64,000 bases of DNA from Tubiluchus corallicola (GCA_030141605.1 JAQGDQ010000007.1:421173-485172), one strand, 5' to 3'; shown: positions 41,301-56,200, counted from the first letter of the stretch. Program-made: numbers and translations. The notes: generated from the letters alone by a model not told the origin.

Positions 41301-44209
41301 AAAATAGAGTATACTGGAGGCCAAAGTGTATCACAGTTGAAATTTTCTGCATTATCTGATTTCTCACAAGTGATACTATACATTGTTGCAGTGCAAACAC
41401 TGCAGTTACTGAAAGCTTATTTCAATTTTTTCGTCTAAAATTAATTTTTAATTTGTCTAAGGTCAGCTGATATATTTCATATATAATTTTTTGTGAAATC
41501 CATTGCTTGGGGAGTAGAAACCTAGAAAATTATCAAGTATAACGTAATCACTGCTTAGTGAGAACAGTTCTTCACGAACCCATAAAAAGGTCAGACATCT
41601 CAAGGAAATTATTATTTTTGTCTTTTTGTACAAACTTTTATTTTTCGTCTGTTTCCTCAATGGGTAATGTTGAGAAGGTGTCTCACGAATTCTATTGCTG
41701 TTTGCTCTGTTTAGCTTCGTTGATAAATTTAATAATTGCATCATCTGCCCACACACTATTGCTGCTTGTAATAAGCACTCTAAACCCTGTAGCAGAAGGA
41801 GGGGAAAAAACCAGCTTCACAGATTGTGGTGGATGTTTTAACACTTTACTAGAGCTTCTGTGTACCCCAAACTAACAGCTAATACCAGTAAATACCGTCA
41901 ATTGAAGGTACTTGTTATTTATAGTTTGTGTACAAGTAAACTAATAATTCAGATGTCAGCTCAATCTCTCAATAATTCAATAACTCAAGAATATTTCTTG
42001 TCTATTTCAAGTTTCTGTTCCGGGAGAAGAACTAGGGACTGGCTGCTATAGAAAAAATCCAAATTATAATGCCACATTAATGCCATTCCATGCAGGCTTG
42101 ACACCTAAAATGTGCATACGTTACTGTTTTGAACTCGGTAAGCAGCTTTGTTCACTGGCAGTCACGTGAGTATGTTATTGCCAATAGACATTGGTATGTA
42201 TGAATTATGTACGCTAAATAATATTTAATAAATGTGTGCATGACAGTTAGCACATTTTTGAGTTTTTTCTTGAACAATCTTGTGTTTAGACTAGACTGTG
42301 CGATGGTCAAATCTATTCTTGTTGGCCTACGGCATCTAAAATAGTAGGGATTTTAGTACTGGATTGTCTTGTTTTTAATTTGTTGTTTTATTTCAATTTG
42401 TTTGTTTTTATTTACTTGTATTTGTCATAGCATACCTGTAACTTGTCCAGAAATCATTAATGAGTTATTTACTGCTCTGACACATTTGTACTGATGTTAA
42501 TATATACACTGTTATGTTTGCTTTAGCTATATGTTCGTTTAATAATAGCACTTTGTACTGCCTCACATGCAGTATTCCAACTGGCTTTTATTTTTGTTAA
42601 AGTGCATACAGTGGAGCAAGTAAATTGACCATAAAATTGAGCCTTAATTTTTTTTAAGGTTATGATTTCACCCTGTCGACTAGTTCTTGGGAATGCAGGT
42701 GCACAAGTGAGAAAGCTTTTGAAAGTGAAACTAATATTAGATACTGCGTATCATGTTTTGGTGCCTTTACTGCTCGAAATAACTACTATGGCTTATGTGG
42801 GAGAAATGATCACATTGGCTTGTACAGGGTTTACTCTGGTAGGAATATTTGCTTTTGTAAAATTAATATTTTTTCTATGCTATATAAAAATAAAAAGTAA
42901 GGATTTATAACATTCTTATGTGAAAGTTTTTGTTATCAAAAAATCATGGTAATAATAGCCAAGAATTATCTGCTCATCTGTCATTTTAACAATTATCTGA
43001 AATTCTCCTGGCTAACACATGATGTAAAAAGTTGAAGTTTTAGAAATGTGAAAATAATACTAAAACAGTTTTTTATACTGATTAACTTCAGGCCAAATCT
43101 TTGAGAGTGCGTCATAAACCTGATGACACAGTACTATATAAGGTTATCAGGAGCTCTGAGGTTGAACATTCTTTACAGGCAGATCCTCTCAAAATTAACA
43201 ACTACTGCAGGGCAAACAAGTTAGCTCTTAATGCCTCAAAAAACAAGCTCATCATCATTACTAGAGACTCTCACCTTGATGCCATTAAATGTACTATCGA
43301 TGGTGAGGCTATCAAGAAAGTGCAGACTTATAAACATCTTGGAGTATATCTGTCCAAGGAGGATGCCTGTTTGAATTTATTTTAGAACATGTCGGGGTTC
43401 CAACTCTGAAAACTTTAGAGTATTGTATTATTCACTGGTTTGGCCAATTCTGGAGTACACTGCCAGTGTTTGGTCTCCGACATTGTCTGTGGCATTTATA
43501 AACTAAAAAAGACGACAGTATATTTACCTCCTAGACCGTAGACTGATGCTTAAGTACAATAATAGCCTGCAAACTCAAATTTATGAGTCTCAAATGCAAC
43601 TCTTAAAATTATAAGTCTCACATGCAGAAGGCACCTTCCCTCTCTTGTATTTGGATATTAGGTAAAGCGCAGTTTGTTCCTTCACCAATTAGATAGCTTA
43701 TGGATATTTTCAAGATCAAGCCGTATGCAGAAACAGAACCATTTTATAACAGATTTCCGTGCTTGTGGAACGAATTACTTGCATGGCATCATTATCTTCT
43801 TTCAAACAGGCCATCTTCTGTGATTTACTATCCAAGAGCACTCATTTTAATCCTTTGGCCTCATACGTGCTTCATTTATTTTTAGTGTTTAGTCCTATTT
43901 GTAGATAATTTTTGTATTTTAAGTAATTTGACTTGAATATTTTGTGTAATTTTTATTTTAGTTCTATGTGCCTACTACTGTATGGATGACAGGGAGTGAT
44001 CTGTTCGAGGATTTAGTTCATTACTGTCATCCATGGCACACAGTAGTAGGCACAACTTCGTGTTGATCATGACTATAGAATTTTACTGTTTACATTTACT
44101 CAAGTTTAAAATGTTTATATTTATTTTTCTGCCTAATAAATAATAAAATGTGATGATGATGATGATAATAATAATAATAATAATAATAATAATCACCATC
44201 ATCATCATG

Positions 44210-44242
<33 letters not shown>

Positions 44243-47200
44243 TTGTCAGCGTTTTTATTCACAGGCATATTATTCTACCTGACTCTGAAAAATGACTCTT
44301 ATAGTTACTGAAAATGATATTATTAATAGAATCACCAATTTTATCTTCCTCATATCCAGTACAATTTTTCTGTTCTTTTTTATCTAGTTTGGAAAACAGT
44401 ATCTGCTGGCGATAGTGAATATAGAGGCTGTTGGAATTATTTATCCACTGTGACTTTCCTCCACTCAATCAGTGGCATAAATTCTGCATATGAGTGCTTG
44501 TTCCAATGTAGACTCTTTCAGAAACAAACAAAAGTTTTGATTCATTTTGCTTTGATTGGTAAAAAAGATGGTGATTACATGTGTCATTGTGACGATTCTT
44601 CGGGTGTGGGCAAAGCCATTGCTGCTACGGATGTAGCCTGTCCTAATTGTTCTAGTGGAAATAGCGGATTCTGTGGAGGTGATAACAATGTTTATGCAGT
44701 GTACGACACTGGAGGTAAGTTGTGAGATTTGTTTTGGAGTCTAAAGAGTGTGATTTTGTTGCCCTTTTCCTTGGAACTTTTTCTCATAGTCTACTATTCA
44801 TAAATTTTCCAATCGTATGAAATTAAAACTTGTAAGTGTCTTTCAAGGCTGCTTCAAGCTTTACCATGGGTATTAAAATTTCATTTATATGACACGGCAG
44901 GTTGCAAGGTTGAAACATTTGCTGTTTATTTAATGTAATAACATTATGTCTTTCTAGAGTAGAACTTGCAAAAGAGAGTAGAACTTGTAAAATAGAGTTG
45001 CTCTGGTGCAAGTATAAAATGCCTGCTCTAGTACTGCTTGTTTTAGGTTTGAACATTAGCAAAGTTATAAAATGATTACTATGATTGGGCGATAATCATT
45101 GTTATTTGATTTTCATTGCAAATTTTTAAAACTTTACTCTGAGAAACAAACCTGACTTCGGTTGATAAGACTAATTCAAATTGATAAGACTTGATTCAAA
45201 TTTGGTGGAAATTATTTAGGTAGTTTTTTCCAATTGATGTTTTAGTACATTTTGCTATAATGCAATTTTAGCCCACTAGCAGTTCTCTCTTTAGTGAACT
45301 TGTCTCTTTATGATACAGTGCTGATAGAACTTGTCATTATTTAGTAAAAATATAACTTTTAATTCTTTGAAGCAGTGCTTCTTTCTCTCAATTGCTTTGC
45401 ATGGTTACTCGCTTCTATTTTCTTGCATTACTTAGATTTTGTTTTGCCATGACGTTGGCATTGTAGTGTGTCTATTTACTGAATGCTTTTACACTTTCAG
45501 CACCACATCAGTATCAAGGGTGTTTTGGTCGTTATAAAACAGCGATGTATTTCCCAATTACGGAATCACTCAGCACACAAGGATCTGGTTTAGATGATGA
45601 ATGTGTAGCAAAATGCAGGAATCAAGGTTATTACTACAGCAGCCTCCATTACACACAGACTGGTGAATATGTGTGTAAATGTGGCAATGGATTTTCTTTT
45701 ACAAGATTTTCATTAAATTGTGCAAGTTGTGCTAAGACAACAACTGGAACCTGCCCTGGGAAAAATGCAGTTTCTGTGTACTCTACTGAAAGTAAGTGTT
45801 ATATATTTTTATTTTGGCATTTTAGAAACTTTGTCGAAGATAATTTTGTGACACTTCTTATAATGTTAATCAAACAGACATTAAATGCCAATTCAGCCTC
45901 ACAAAGAAATGGCTTAGTCTTTTTTGAGGTGCATAGATAGTTAGTTATCAGTGTGTGGTGCAGTTACTGCATGTGCAAAAGCAATGTGAATGGGAAGCAG
46001 ATGAATGATAATGTCACACCACCTAAGTTTGATGAAACAAACAAGGTTTGAAACAGACAGTTTTAGCAACTGATATATGTTCTTTCCTAGTGGGAGTGAA
46101 ACATATTAGGTAGAGATGCTGAAAGATGGTGACTACAGTTTACAAACAAATGTTGCAATAAATGTAAACATTACCGTGTGTAAAAAGAGTAACATTGTTA
46201 TAACTACTGAAAGCGCTTAGTGTTTGAAATAAAAGACTGCACTAATGCAATAGTTTAAGTGTTCACAGAATTATCTGAAGAAGTAGAGCTCCCATGTGGG
46301 AACTGGTGTACAAGTTCATTTGTTGTAAGATTGTAAATATTTATATTGAAAGCAGTCAAAAGTGCACAGATTCGTAAATAAGGCATATCTTATCTGGTGC
46401 AAAAGAGTGTGGCTAATTAAGTAATGACCATCTGTTTCATAAGTTGAACCACGTTGACAAGTTGAAAGTACTAGAGATCTTCATATTTTTTACATCTTTT
46501 GTGCTATAAATCGTAATTAAGTTGACTTTATTGTCTTATAAAAAGATTTGATGCTGTTCTACCAGCCTTTGGGACAGCTTGTTGAATTAAGAATTTAGAA
46601 TTAAGCTATTTTTTCCTTTTCTAAGTATTATTCTAAGTATTTCTACAGTATTTGCATTTCTCCCAGGATTCAATAGTTTCGTGTTGTTTACAATATTTAT
46701 CAGATTTTTCTTTGGCCTGATTTGGAAGTTTTTAAGAGAAAGTTGGCTTCAACAGCTGTCCTGCTCTTTTGTCTTCTGGCTCAATAAGTTTTATAGCATT
46801 TATTAATTCTGTCTGTCAGATGGTATGATTCACGGTAATGTACATTGAACCTCTCCAAGGTACCTATTTTGTGGTGACATAATCTATGCATTATAATATA
46901 TAGCTTGAATGTGTTATTATAAATTACTGGTGTAGTCGTTACTTGTTTGCATCTTTTTTGAAGTGTGTTTTAGCTTGGAACATAATTTGTGATAATGCAT
47001 ATTGTGAAATGGTAGCTATAACTAATTTGTTGTTTTTCATGCATGTTTAGATTATGCAGTGATGTCAGATGTCTTGGGTTGTTGGGAAGAAAAACGTCCT
47101 GGTGCATCTGGGTCACATGATGGAGAAAGAAACATGCCATATGAGGCACCAGCAATTGCTAATTTAACACCAGAAAAATGCAGGGCACATTGTTTAGAGC

Positions 47201-50200
47201 AGAATTATGCTTATGCGGGTTTGGTATCTGGAACACTTTGCTTTTGTGGGGACACATATGGGAGATACCATCCTGCATTAAACCCGTGCAACGCTAAGTG
47301 TGGTACGTCCGGTAGTGGGCGCGAACTATGCAATTTACATGACACGTCTTGTTCTACATGTGGTGGAAACTGGGCATCAGAGGTTTATCCTACATACGGT
47401 GAGAGTTTACAGTATTTTCCTAAACCAATTGATAGTTGGTAACTTATGGTTAATGTAATGGGCTTCTTTAACATAATTTTTCTATTAATAGAATATTTTT
47501 ATTTTTATGTATCAGTATTTGTACCAGGAGAAGAACTGCGAACCGGGTGCTTTAAGTTCGCCCAAAATTTTCAGGGTATGGGTGGATTAAAACAGATAAC
47601 AATGTCTTCCACGATGTGCATCCATTATTGCTATGCTTTAGGTATGATTAAAGTTTTGTTTCTATAAATGCTTGAAAATTTTGAGATGTTTAGCTAGAGA
47701 AAACGAAGTTGAGCTAACTTTTAGGTTATTGTTTGCATTTGCTTTAGCTTGCTTATTAGCTTGCTTATTTGCTTGCAGTACTACAAAATAGTACTGCATC
47801 AACATCAGTTATAGTAAGCAATTGTTCGAATAATTTGTTATTATAAGCATTTGTAATTGGAATTACTGTACTGTTCAAATAACCGATAAGTGTGAAATCA
47901 TTCGAATTGTTGGATTAAAAGTTTATGTGTCATTAGCATTCATAAGGTAGTATTTTGTCCATTGTCTTGTTCACTTCTTGTTTTTCAATTTTCTTAATAA
48001 ATTACTTTCTAACATTCTTTTACTTTTGGGCTTGTCTTCCCATAGCTTCCCTGTTGCCATAATAACTTGTTTTGTGGAGAAATATGTGATTCTGTCAGTT
48101 TTAACTGAAATTTATTTTGTAGGCCATCTTATTTATGATCATGGTGAGAACTTATAGGGAGTAAGGATTTTATATGTTTGATAATTTTTTTGAGTTACAA
48201 GGTAACAACTTTATCATGTCATTGTTTTTTGTGTTCATTCTCAAAGTGTCCATTGATTTCGAAAAGTATTTGTTAATTGTTATAAGACCCCGTTTCATTC
48301 ATAAATCTTGTGAATCACATTACATATCTATTGTTTTTTATTGTAAGTTTGGAAACAATCTAGTCTGTAGTGTGTGCCATGTTTGGCTCTCTGTAATTTT
48401 CTGAGTGTTTCGAGAGTTCTGTATAAAGAAAAATATGAACTTAGGAGCCTCTTCTGATAGTCTTTTGATGTTGTACCTATTATATTTAGTATGTTACGTA
48501 ACTTATTTGTTTTAAGTAATAATTTGTTATTAATTACTTGACGAGTTCACTGTTGTTGGTGTCACTTCTGCGTAAAATAGGTTCATTTATTCTGACCTTG
48601 TATCTTGACATGTAACAGAATATTATTATCATTGCCATCAATGTTTTCGTTGTCATCGCCATCATTGTAGTCATCATCATTACAGAGATAGCCTTATTGT
48701 TTACAGATCAAGGTTATGCCGTATTAACAAATTACGATGAATGTAAGTGTGCAACAGTCGGCACCTTACCACTTCATACTGCAGAGGAAAAGCACTATTG
48801 TGTAGCTTGTGGTGGCGCTTTTAATGGACGTAATAATTACCTTAGTCTCTGCGGAAGTAAATACAGAGATTATGCTGCTGTCTATAGAGTTTATTCTGGT
48901 AAGTAGTTATGATCCTAAATTTGTTTAGCCACAGATGTTAATTACATGTTATTCGTAATGTAGTGGATTTCCTCAAATTATCTTTGATGACAGCTTTTGT
49001 GAATGCGACTGTAGGTATTTCACTCGTGCAAGGTTTGATTATGGAAATGAATTTACTCGGCTTAGTCTCTATAATGGCAAAATACGAGGCAGCAGGAACT
49101 GACTAGAATACTCTCGCAAGTAATGTTATTGTACATAAACATAAAAGAATTACTTTTCTCTGCATTCAGTTTAATTTCTTTGGTTGGTTTTGTTCAAAGT
49201 TTTATCGTAAGGTGTGGTACAAAGCGACTTACAAAAATGTTATGATAGCAACCCGTGAAAGTATGATATCACTGACCTTGAACAACTGCAAGAGTTTCTG
49301 AGTATTGAGTTAATTCAGATATGCAAAAATAGGCTATGAGCAGTTTTTTGTGCATATCTTAAATAATGCCACATTTGGCACTTTTTAAGATTTCTAAGAT
49401 CCTGTGAAACATGGTCATCCAGTATTCCCAAGACTGGTAAATTTTCAATATGACCATTGGACCGCAGTTGTCTTTTTTTAATATCAATGCAATTTTGAAA
49501 ATTAATAAAGATATAAGAAATTTTAACGCTGCACATATTTCTATTATTCCTTAAGTTTTGAAGTTTTCAGTTGAAGATTTGAGTTAAATCTCAGCAATTT
49601 GATTATTAACCAAATAGGTCTAATTGTATTTTTACCACTCCTCTAATATGTTTTATTGTTTATAGTATGGAAAGAAGCCAGTCACGAGTACAGAGGATGC
49701 TGGAAGCTCCCATATGATGCCACTTTTGCAATATCATTCAATGATGTGAATTCAGCTTATGAATGCATGACCCATTGCTTGTACTTTCGCCCGTCTAGGA
49801 TAGGTAGTTTTGCACTGCTGCAGATGAAAAATTCAAGATTCGTTTGCCACTGTGATGATAGCACAGGTACCGGAAGAGCTACAGTTGCTGCAGATTTGCC
49901 ATGTGAAAAATGTCCTGGTGGCAATGATGGATACTGTAGTGTAACTGCCAATACCTTTGCGGTGTACGACACTGGAGGTAATACTTTTCTATTAGCTACT
50001 AATGTTGTATTAATGACGTTAAATTTTTATTACTCTTCCAAGACTTGTTGATGATAATGCATGCTTTTTAATTTTATTTTAGCACCACACGAGTATGAAG
50101 GATGTTTTGGACATTATAAACCTGAGACATACTTCCCAGTTACTAAATCACTTGCACAGGACTCTGATGCTTTAGACAATGAATGTGTAACAAAGTGCAG

Positions 50201-53200
50201 AGATGAAGGATATTTGTTTGGCAGTCTCCATTATTCACAGGCTTATGAATATGTATGTAAATGTGGCAATGGATTTCCTTTCATGAGGTTTTCATTAAAT
50301 TGTGCAAGATGTACAAACACAACAACTGGAACTTGCCCTGGGAAAAATGCAGTTTCTGTTTACTCAACTGACAGTAAGTGTTTACTATTAATTTGCATTC
50401 TTGTCAGTGTAAACTACTAATATTATATTATTAGTCAAAATGCTAATTATTATAAGCTTTAAAACTCTTTAACATTTCTAGCTGATTTGTACATGTAACA
50501 CGTTTCATATTTCTTTAAAGGTTGTCTTACCTAGTGCAAGAGAGAAGCATAATCAATAGACCTGTGGTGGCCAAATTGATCACTGGCTTTTTTCACTTTT
50601 TATAAGATCATTAAAATGATCTGCAGAGAATGAAAAATGAACTTCTTTTACACTGTTTGGCATTCTGTAAAAAGTTGTCCAGAATTTGATGGCAGGGACA
50701 GCGTAACGTTGACGGTTGTGCTGGGACTAAAATTTAGTTACTTATCAAGGATTATCTTTAAGATAAAATGCATAGATGTGTATACTTTTTCCTTTAACAA
50801 TGGAAATTGCCAGGAGCAGTGTTGTAGCTATGTGAGACACCCAGAAGCAGTTTTCCCAGTGGCCATTCATTTATTTACTGAACAAGCTTAGTGTTGTTTA
50901 ACTTTGGTCGCTGAGCACAACTTAGCATGTTTCAGTTACTTGCCTTGTTCCAATGTGTTTTTCTTTTAGATTATCCAGTCGAGTCAGACATCATGGGTTG
51001 TTGGAAAGACAAAGGTTTGACTGAAGCAGAAAGAGATATGGTTTATCGTTCATCTGGAATAGTAAACTTAACACCAGATAAATGTAGGTTGCATTGTGCT
51101 CAACTTGATTACGCATATGCTGGCTTGGAAAATGGTACAATCTGTTACTGTGGAAATACATATGGAAGATATGCACCTGCTAGAAACCCTTGCAATCTCA
51201 AATGTGGAAGTGAAAGTGAACAGTGTAGTTTACATGACGAATCTTGTTTCACTTGTGGTGGTTCATCGGCAATAGAGGTGCATCCTACAAACAGTAAGTA
51301 TGTCATCAGTTTTGAAATTTGAAGTTAAATGGAAATAGTATTTTAGGAGTTAAAATGGGATTGTTTATACTAGTATGTTGTACGTGTTAGCTATTTGATA
51401 GTGTTGTCTCCTTAAAACCGACTTCGAAATTTCCATTTGTTAATAGCTATTTGCCTCTTTCACATATTTAACCAGTTCATACTGGATATTTATATTACAG
51501 CTTGATTTTTTCTGTTGCTGTTTCTTTGTGTATCTTTTGCTGATTGTTTGTTTTCTTCACAGTGAGTTATTACGGTTTAGTTCACTATTAATCAATAAGT
51601 AATTTTTAATGATAGGAATTTCCAAATATACCTTTTTTCTTATCTATTCATGGTTTTTGTATTTAAGTATTCACTCCGGGCGAAGAACTACGATCTGGCT
51701 GCCATCTCTCAAGTCAGACTTATAACTTAAATGAGTCTACAACGTTAAAGCGCTTAAGTATTTCTTCTGAAATGTGTGTGCACCACTGTTTTGCCCTTGG
51801 TGAGCAATTTTTAACAAGTAATTATTTCGTATGTTTTAAAATATATGTTGTATTTTTTGCGTATTTTAAACTGGTGTAGCTGCGATATCAAAAGTAGTTT
51901 ATTGCATCGTTGGTTTCCTTTTTTCATAGTCTTAGTTATTGGTAGGATTAACGTTTTAGTAAGAAACAATTTTTGCTTGCATTAAGTTTGATACATTTTA
52001 TGTCGACAAGTATTAAAGTGTTTTATAATGAATGAACTGTATGCTGAATTGTTGATTTATAATTTTGAATGATATTTGTATTAATCAAAACTGATTGCAT
52101 ACTTTTTTTAATGCACGTGTGCAGTTAAGTGAATACATTAAGTAAATTAGATTGTATCTTAATTTTTTGCAGATCATGACTTTGCTGTTTTAACTAAATA
52201 TGATGAATGCAAGTGTACAAGCAATGTGGAATTTCAACTAGAATCTGATGTTAAATACTGTGGAAGATGCGCAAGTGCTTGGACTAGCGGAAACAATTAC
52301 TTTCGTTTGTGTGGAAGAAACAATTACTATGCCGTAAATAGAGTATACTCTGGTATGTCTATTTATCAATTGTAGCTGTTTATTTCTATTATTTTTATGC
52401 AAAATGAAAGGGTTATTCGTTATTTTTATTTACCAAGTTACATTTATGCACTAATGGTAGATGTGTTAAGCTCAATATATTACATATTCCATCAATGAAA
52501 CAAAGTCAGAAAATGTGAAAGTTTTAGCCTGGATGTTGAACTGTAGACTCTGAATTATTATTATTGTTGTTGTTGTTGTTGTTGTTATTATTATTATTAT
52601 TCTGTATCATTACAAAACTACAAAACAAAATTATCCAAAATTAATCTGCTCAGAATTTGTCCAGGAATTGTCCCAGAATTTTCAGGCCATTAATACATTG
52701 CTTTAATCTGCAGCATCTCCAGCAATTTTACATATGTAGGAAGTATTAGAGATCAAGACTATATCACAAGTATATATAATTAGTGCATAAGTCTTATCAC
52801 AGTAATGCACAATATGTATGAAGTGTACTACAGATGGTAATCCATTGCAACAAATAATAATGACAATTGTTAATAATGATTATATATGTAAATCAACACA
52901 TATTTAATATGTACCAGTTAGCTTACACTGTAATGTAACCAAATATCTAGCTTTCTCAATAGAGGCATTCAGAAAAAATGCACTCATTTAATACGGACTC
53001 AATATCACATTTAGTATCGGGGCATTCCACGAGAGACTGGTACAGAGTTTGTAGCACTAAATTACAAAAATTACAAATTCTATTTTGTCTAGAAGTCTTG
53101 CCCATCTTTCAGTTTCAATTCTAAGATGACCAGTACGGTACCTTGTAAATGTTTTACTATAATACTCAATCAGAATGCAATTATTATAAATATTTTGCAA

Positions 53201-56200
53201 ATTCAGCCTAGGGTTGCAGATATAACATCTAAAGTTTCTAAACTATTGTACCATGTGTCTTACTTTATGAAGATAGATCTTCCTTTTAACGGATTAACTG
53301 TTCAACCTATCCAAGATTTTCAGTGTATTGACCTATTTTATTACATAACTAGGTAAACTTTGTAGTCCTTGAGTAATTGATAAGTTATTGTGTTTTATTG
53401 TTGTCTGCCAATATTTTTTCCTGTTGGATATTATGAAAATCTGTCAGAAATATTAATAGTAAAATTTGCTGGATTTGAGTATTTATTTCACCAATTATTC
53501 TCAGAACATACGTTCTTTTGACTACCATATTATTTAACTTGGTATCACATTTGTTTTCTTGTTAATGTTTTTACCTAATTTTCTTACTATATATAGTGTG
53601 GAAACGAACTGCAGATGATCCTGACTACAGAGGCTGTTGGAAGTTTTGGTTTGGAACTGCTTTCTATAAGTCATTCAGTGGTGTTAGTTCTGCTTATGAA
53701 TGCTTGTCACTGTGCCGAAATCTTGGAAAAGGAACACAAGTTTCCATATTTTTTGCACTGATTGGGAAAAAGAACAACAACTACATGTGCCAGTGTGACC
53801 GCACATTGGGCACAGGAAGAGCCGTTGTTGCTACGGATTTATCCTGTCCAAGATGTCCACTAGGAGATGAAGGATTTTGTGGAAATCAAGATGATGTTTA
53901 TGCCGTTTATGATCTTGGAGGTAACATCAAAATATTTATATCAAGGTTGCTTTGATGTTTCACATGGAACCTTTCTTTTTTCTGTTGCAGCTATTAGTCT
54001 TTAAGAAATATTTTTTCAATTAAAGTACAAGCAAGCAGACAAATAAAAACAGCCTATTTTACGTCCTGGCAGTATTGAGGCAAAAAGCTTGTTTTTATCG
54101 TTATCGTATCGATATTATTCTAATCTAGTTACCAGCTCGAATTTGGCACATATCGTTGCTTATCGCATACCTTTATAAAATCATTTCACTTTGCTTTTCT
54201 ATTTATCTACAGTAATGATAAAAAGTTTTTATCTACAGGATAAAAAGAATTATTTAAAATTATACGTTTGGCAGACGCCGAAATATTTTCTTGTACCTTT
54301 GCCTGGCATTAATGGCTATCTTCATTCTGAATTATACTAACAAAGTGTAGAGACCCCTTTATACTTTGATACTGATGTGTGGATGCCAAATACACTGTAC
54401 CGTGTTTTAATGTCACTACCGGTCATGTGCAGCTCGCATAGATAAATATTTTTATTGTAATAATATGTTTGTCTGCCACAGCTTACTTATTTATGAATAA
54501 TTATGACAAACAAACCTGTATTTCAAAACTGGCAGCCATTTAAGTATACAGCTCTGAACACCCTGAAGCACTTAATAGTTTTAATTGTTAATGATATTGA
54601 TGATACGATAAATTATTTCGATTGCTAAAATGGTACTGAATTTAGCAATTTGATATGCTACTACAGTGCTAAAAGAAAATAAGCCTAAATTGCTTAGACT
54701 TGGCTGCTAAGTATATGCAGGGTGTAAGGAAATGACATATTATGTTTACAACTAAGTTAAGATTTCAAAGTAAATCCTGAAATGTGTTACAACATGTGCA
54801 ACTTTCCATGATGCATTTTGTTTCCCTTTTCTTCAATAAGCCTTTTCACAGATTTACTATGTGTACTCAGAGTTGCTGTTGGTCAAAGCAACGTATCTTA
54901 ACTGCAACTGTCACGTGACCTTATGCACATAACTGCAGGTAGGTGAAACAGGTAAAATGCATTTTTATTACATACTACACATGTATAGTTATAAACTAAC
55001 ACGTTATACTTTTGCCCGAAAACATTTAGCGGTAGTTCACGTAAAATAACAACAGCATGCATGGACGGTTGAGGAGCGTTGTTAAGTATAAACAAACGTG
55101 TTGTTTGGTTCAGATGAAGTTGTTAGGTTCCCTTAACCTTTGGCCATTGGTTGAGGAGCGTTGTTAAGTATAAACAAACGTGTTGTTTGGTTCAGATGAA
55201 GTTGTTAGGTTCCCTTAACCTTTGGCCATTGGCGGCTCAAGTATAGGTATTGTGGAACTGCGGCACTCCCTATTTTCATTCAATATTATCAACAATATTC
55301 AGTCTCATAAGTTTTTTTCCTTAATTCTTTCTTTATACTTGTACAGAACCAGAGCACGCGAGGGTAGTACTGTTTGCTTCACAGCCTAGCACAGTTTGCT
55401 TTAACAATGCGCGATTTGGCTATTGTGCACATGCGGCCATGCGTAGCAAAAGCACTGTCGCTCACACAGTTTGTTGTCAGTTTCGCGTGCTTACCGTAAA
55501 TGGATCAAGCTTGAACTGCGACAATTTAGGCTATTAGTAAGCAAAAAATATATGTTTTGTTTAGAATTTTATCAAGTTTCGATGAAACATTCATGTTTGT
55601 TTGTTTAAAATTACAATTACAAATTACAACATTGCATTTACATATGTTTGCCTCGTTTTACGCTGTATTAAACAGTGGCTAAAATTTTCTGATGCAGCAC
55701 CCCCCTAATTTTAGCAAAAAGCTGCCCCTGCCTTTGACCTTTTCACGATCGTCATCAATCGCTAGAACTGTGAAAAGGCTTATTTAAAGGAGTAATGCAA
55801 TCCTTGAATAAGATTGTAGTTCCTGCTAATACAAATTATATGTGCAAGAGTTGGCAAAATATACCATCTTCTATTTCTCTATTTCCACAAACTTCATCAG
55901 CATTTGTGTAATTTTAGCCCCACTGATTGTTCCTGAGACAATAATTGAATAGCTGAGATATGGTAGGTAATATGCACTGAAACAATTTTTGTGGCTACTC
56001 AACTTGTTTGTTCACATCAATTAACTCATAACATCTGAAGTTAAATCAAAAGGGCGACGCAATTCCTTTATGTATTTAGAACAAAATTAATTTGAAGTTG
56101 CACAAAATAATTTTATGACGATATTATGATACTATTACACATAAAGTTGTTTTGTCGTTTAATCAAAATATTATACGAAAACTTTAAGCGTACACTCGGC

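Larger units (their letters stand above)
35194..42011 (+). other. Introns of cassette 6
   Basis: Introns of about 3,564, 221, 107, 512 and 1,307 bp. Most of the first is occupied by the two TTAA-bounded elements. The 1,307-bp last intron (40705-42011) contains ATG-started frames on both strands with no recognisable family; I see no repeat structure there. Confidence 0.55.
42138..47515 (+). other. Introns of cassette 7
   Basis: Introns of about 521, 1,549, 786, 1,259 and 117 bp. The B-C intron is largely a decayed LINE with hairpin and microsatellite. The others show nothing recognisable beyond AT-rich sequence; the sequence around exon E resembles that around exon E of cassette 6. Confidence 0.55.
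47642..51667 (+). other. Introns of cassette 8
   Basis: Introns of about 1,065, 767, 105, 596 and 374 bp. An imperfect ATC-rich stretch lies at about 48623-48690, just before exon B. Nothing else is recognisable; frames such as 50637-50891 look random. Confidence 0.55.
54835..55784. mobile_element. Candidate DNA element with perfect 17-bp terminal inverted repeats
   Basis: AATAAGCCTTTTCACAG at 54835-54851 is repeated exactly in reverse complement at 55768-55784. The interior holds an 82-bp tandem duplication and a nested hAT-like MITE. No transposase is seen. The flanks give no clear target duplication. Confidence 0.5.

Noticed and set aside
41184-41875. Several 84-105-codon frames on both strands in the E6-A7 intron
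   Set aside because: No motif or homology recognised and mutually overlapping; consistent with chance.
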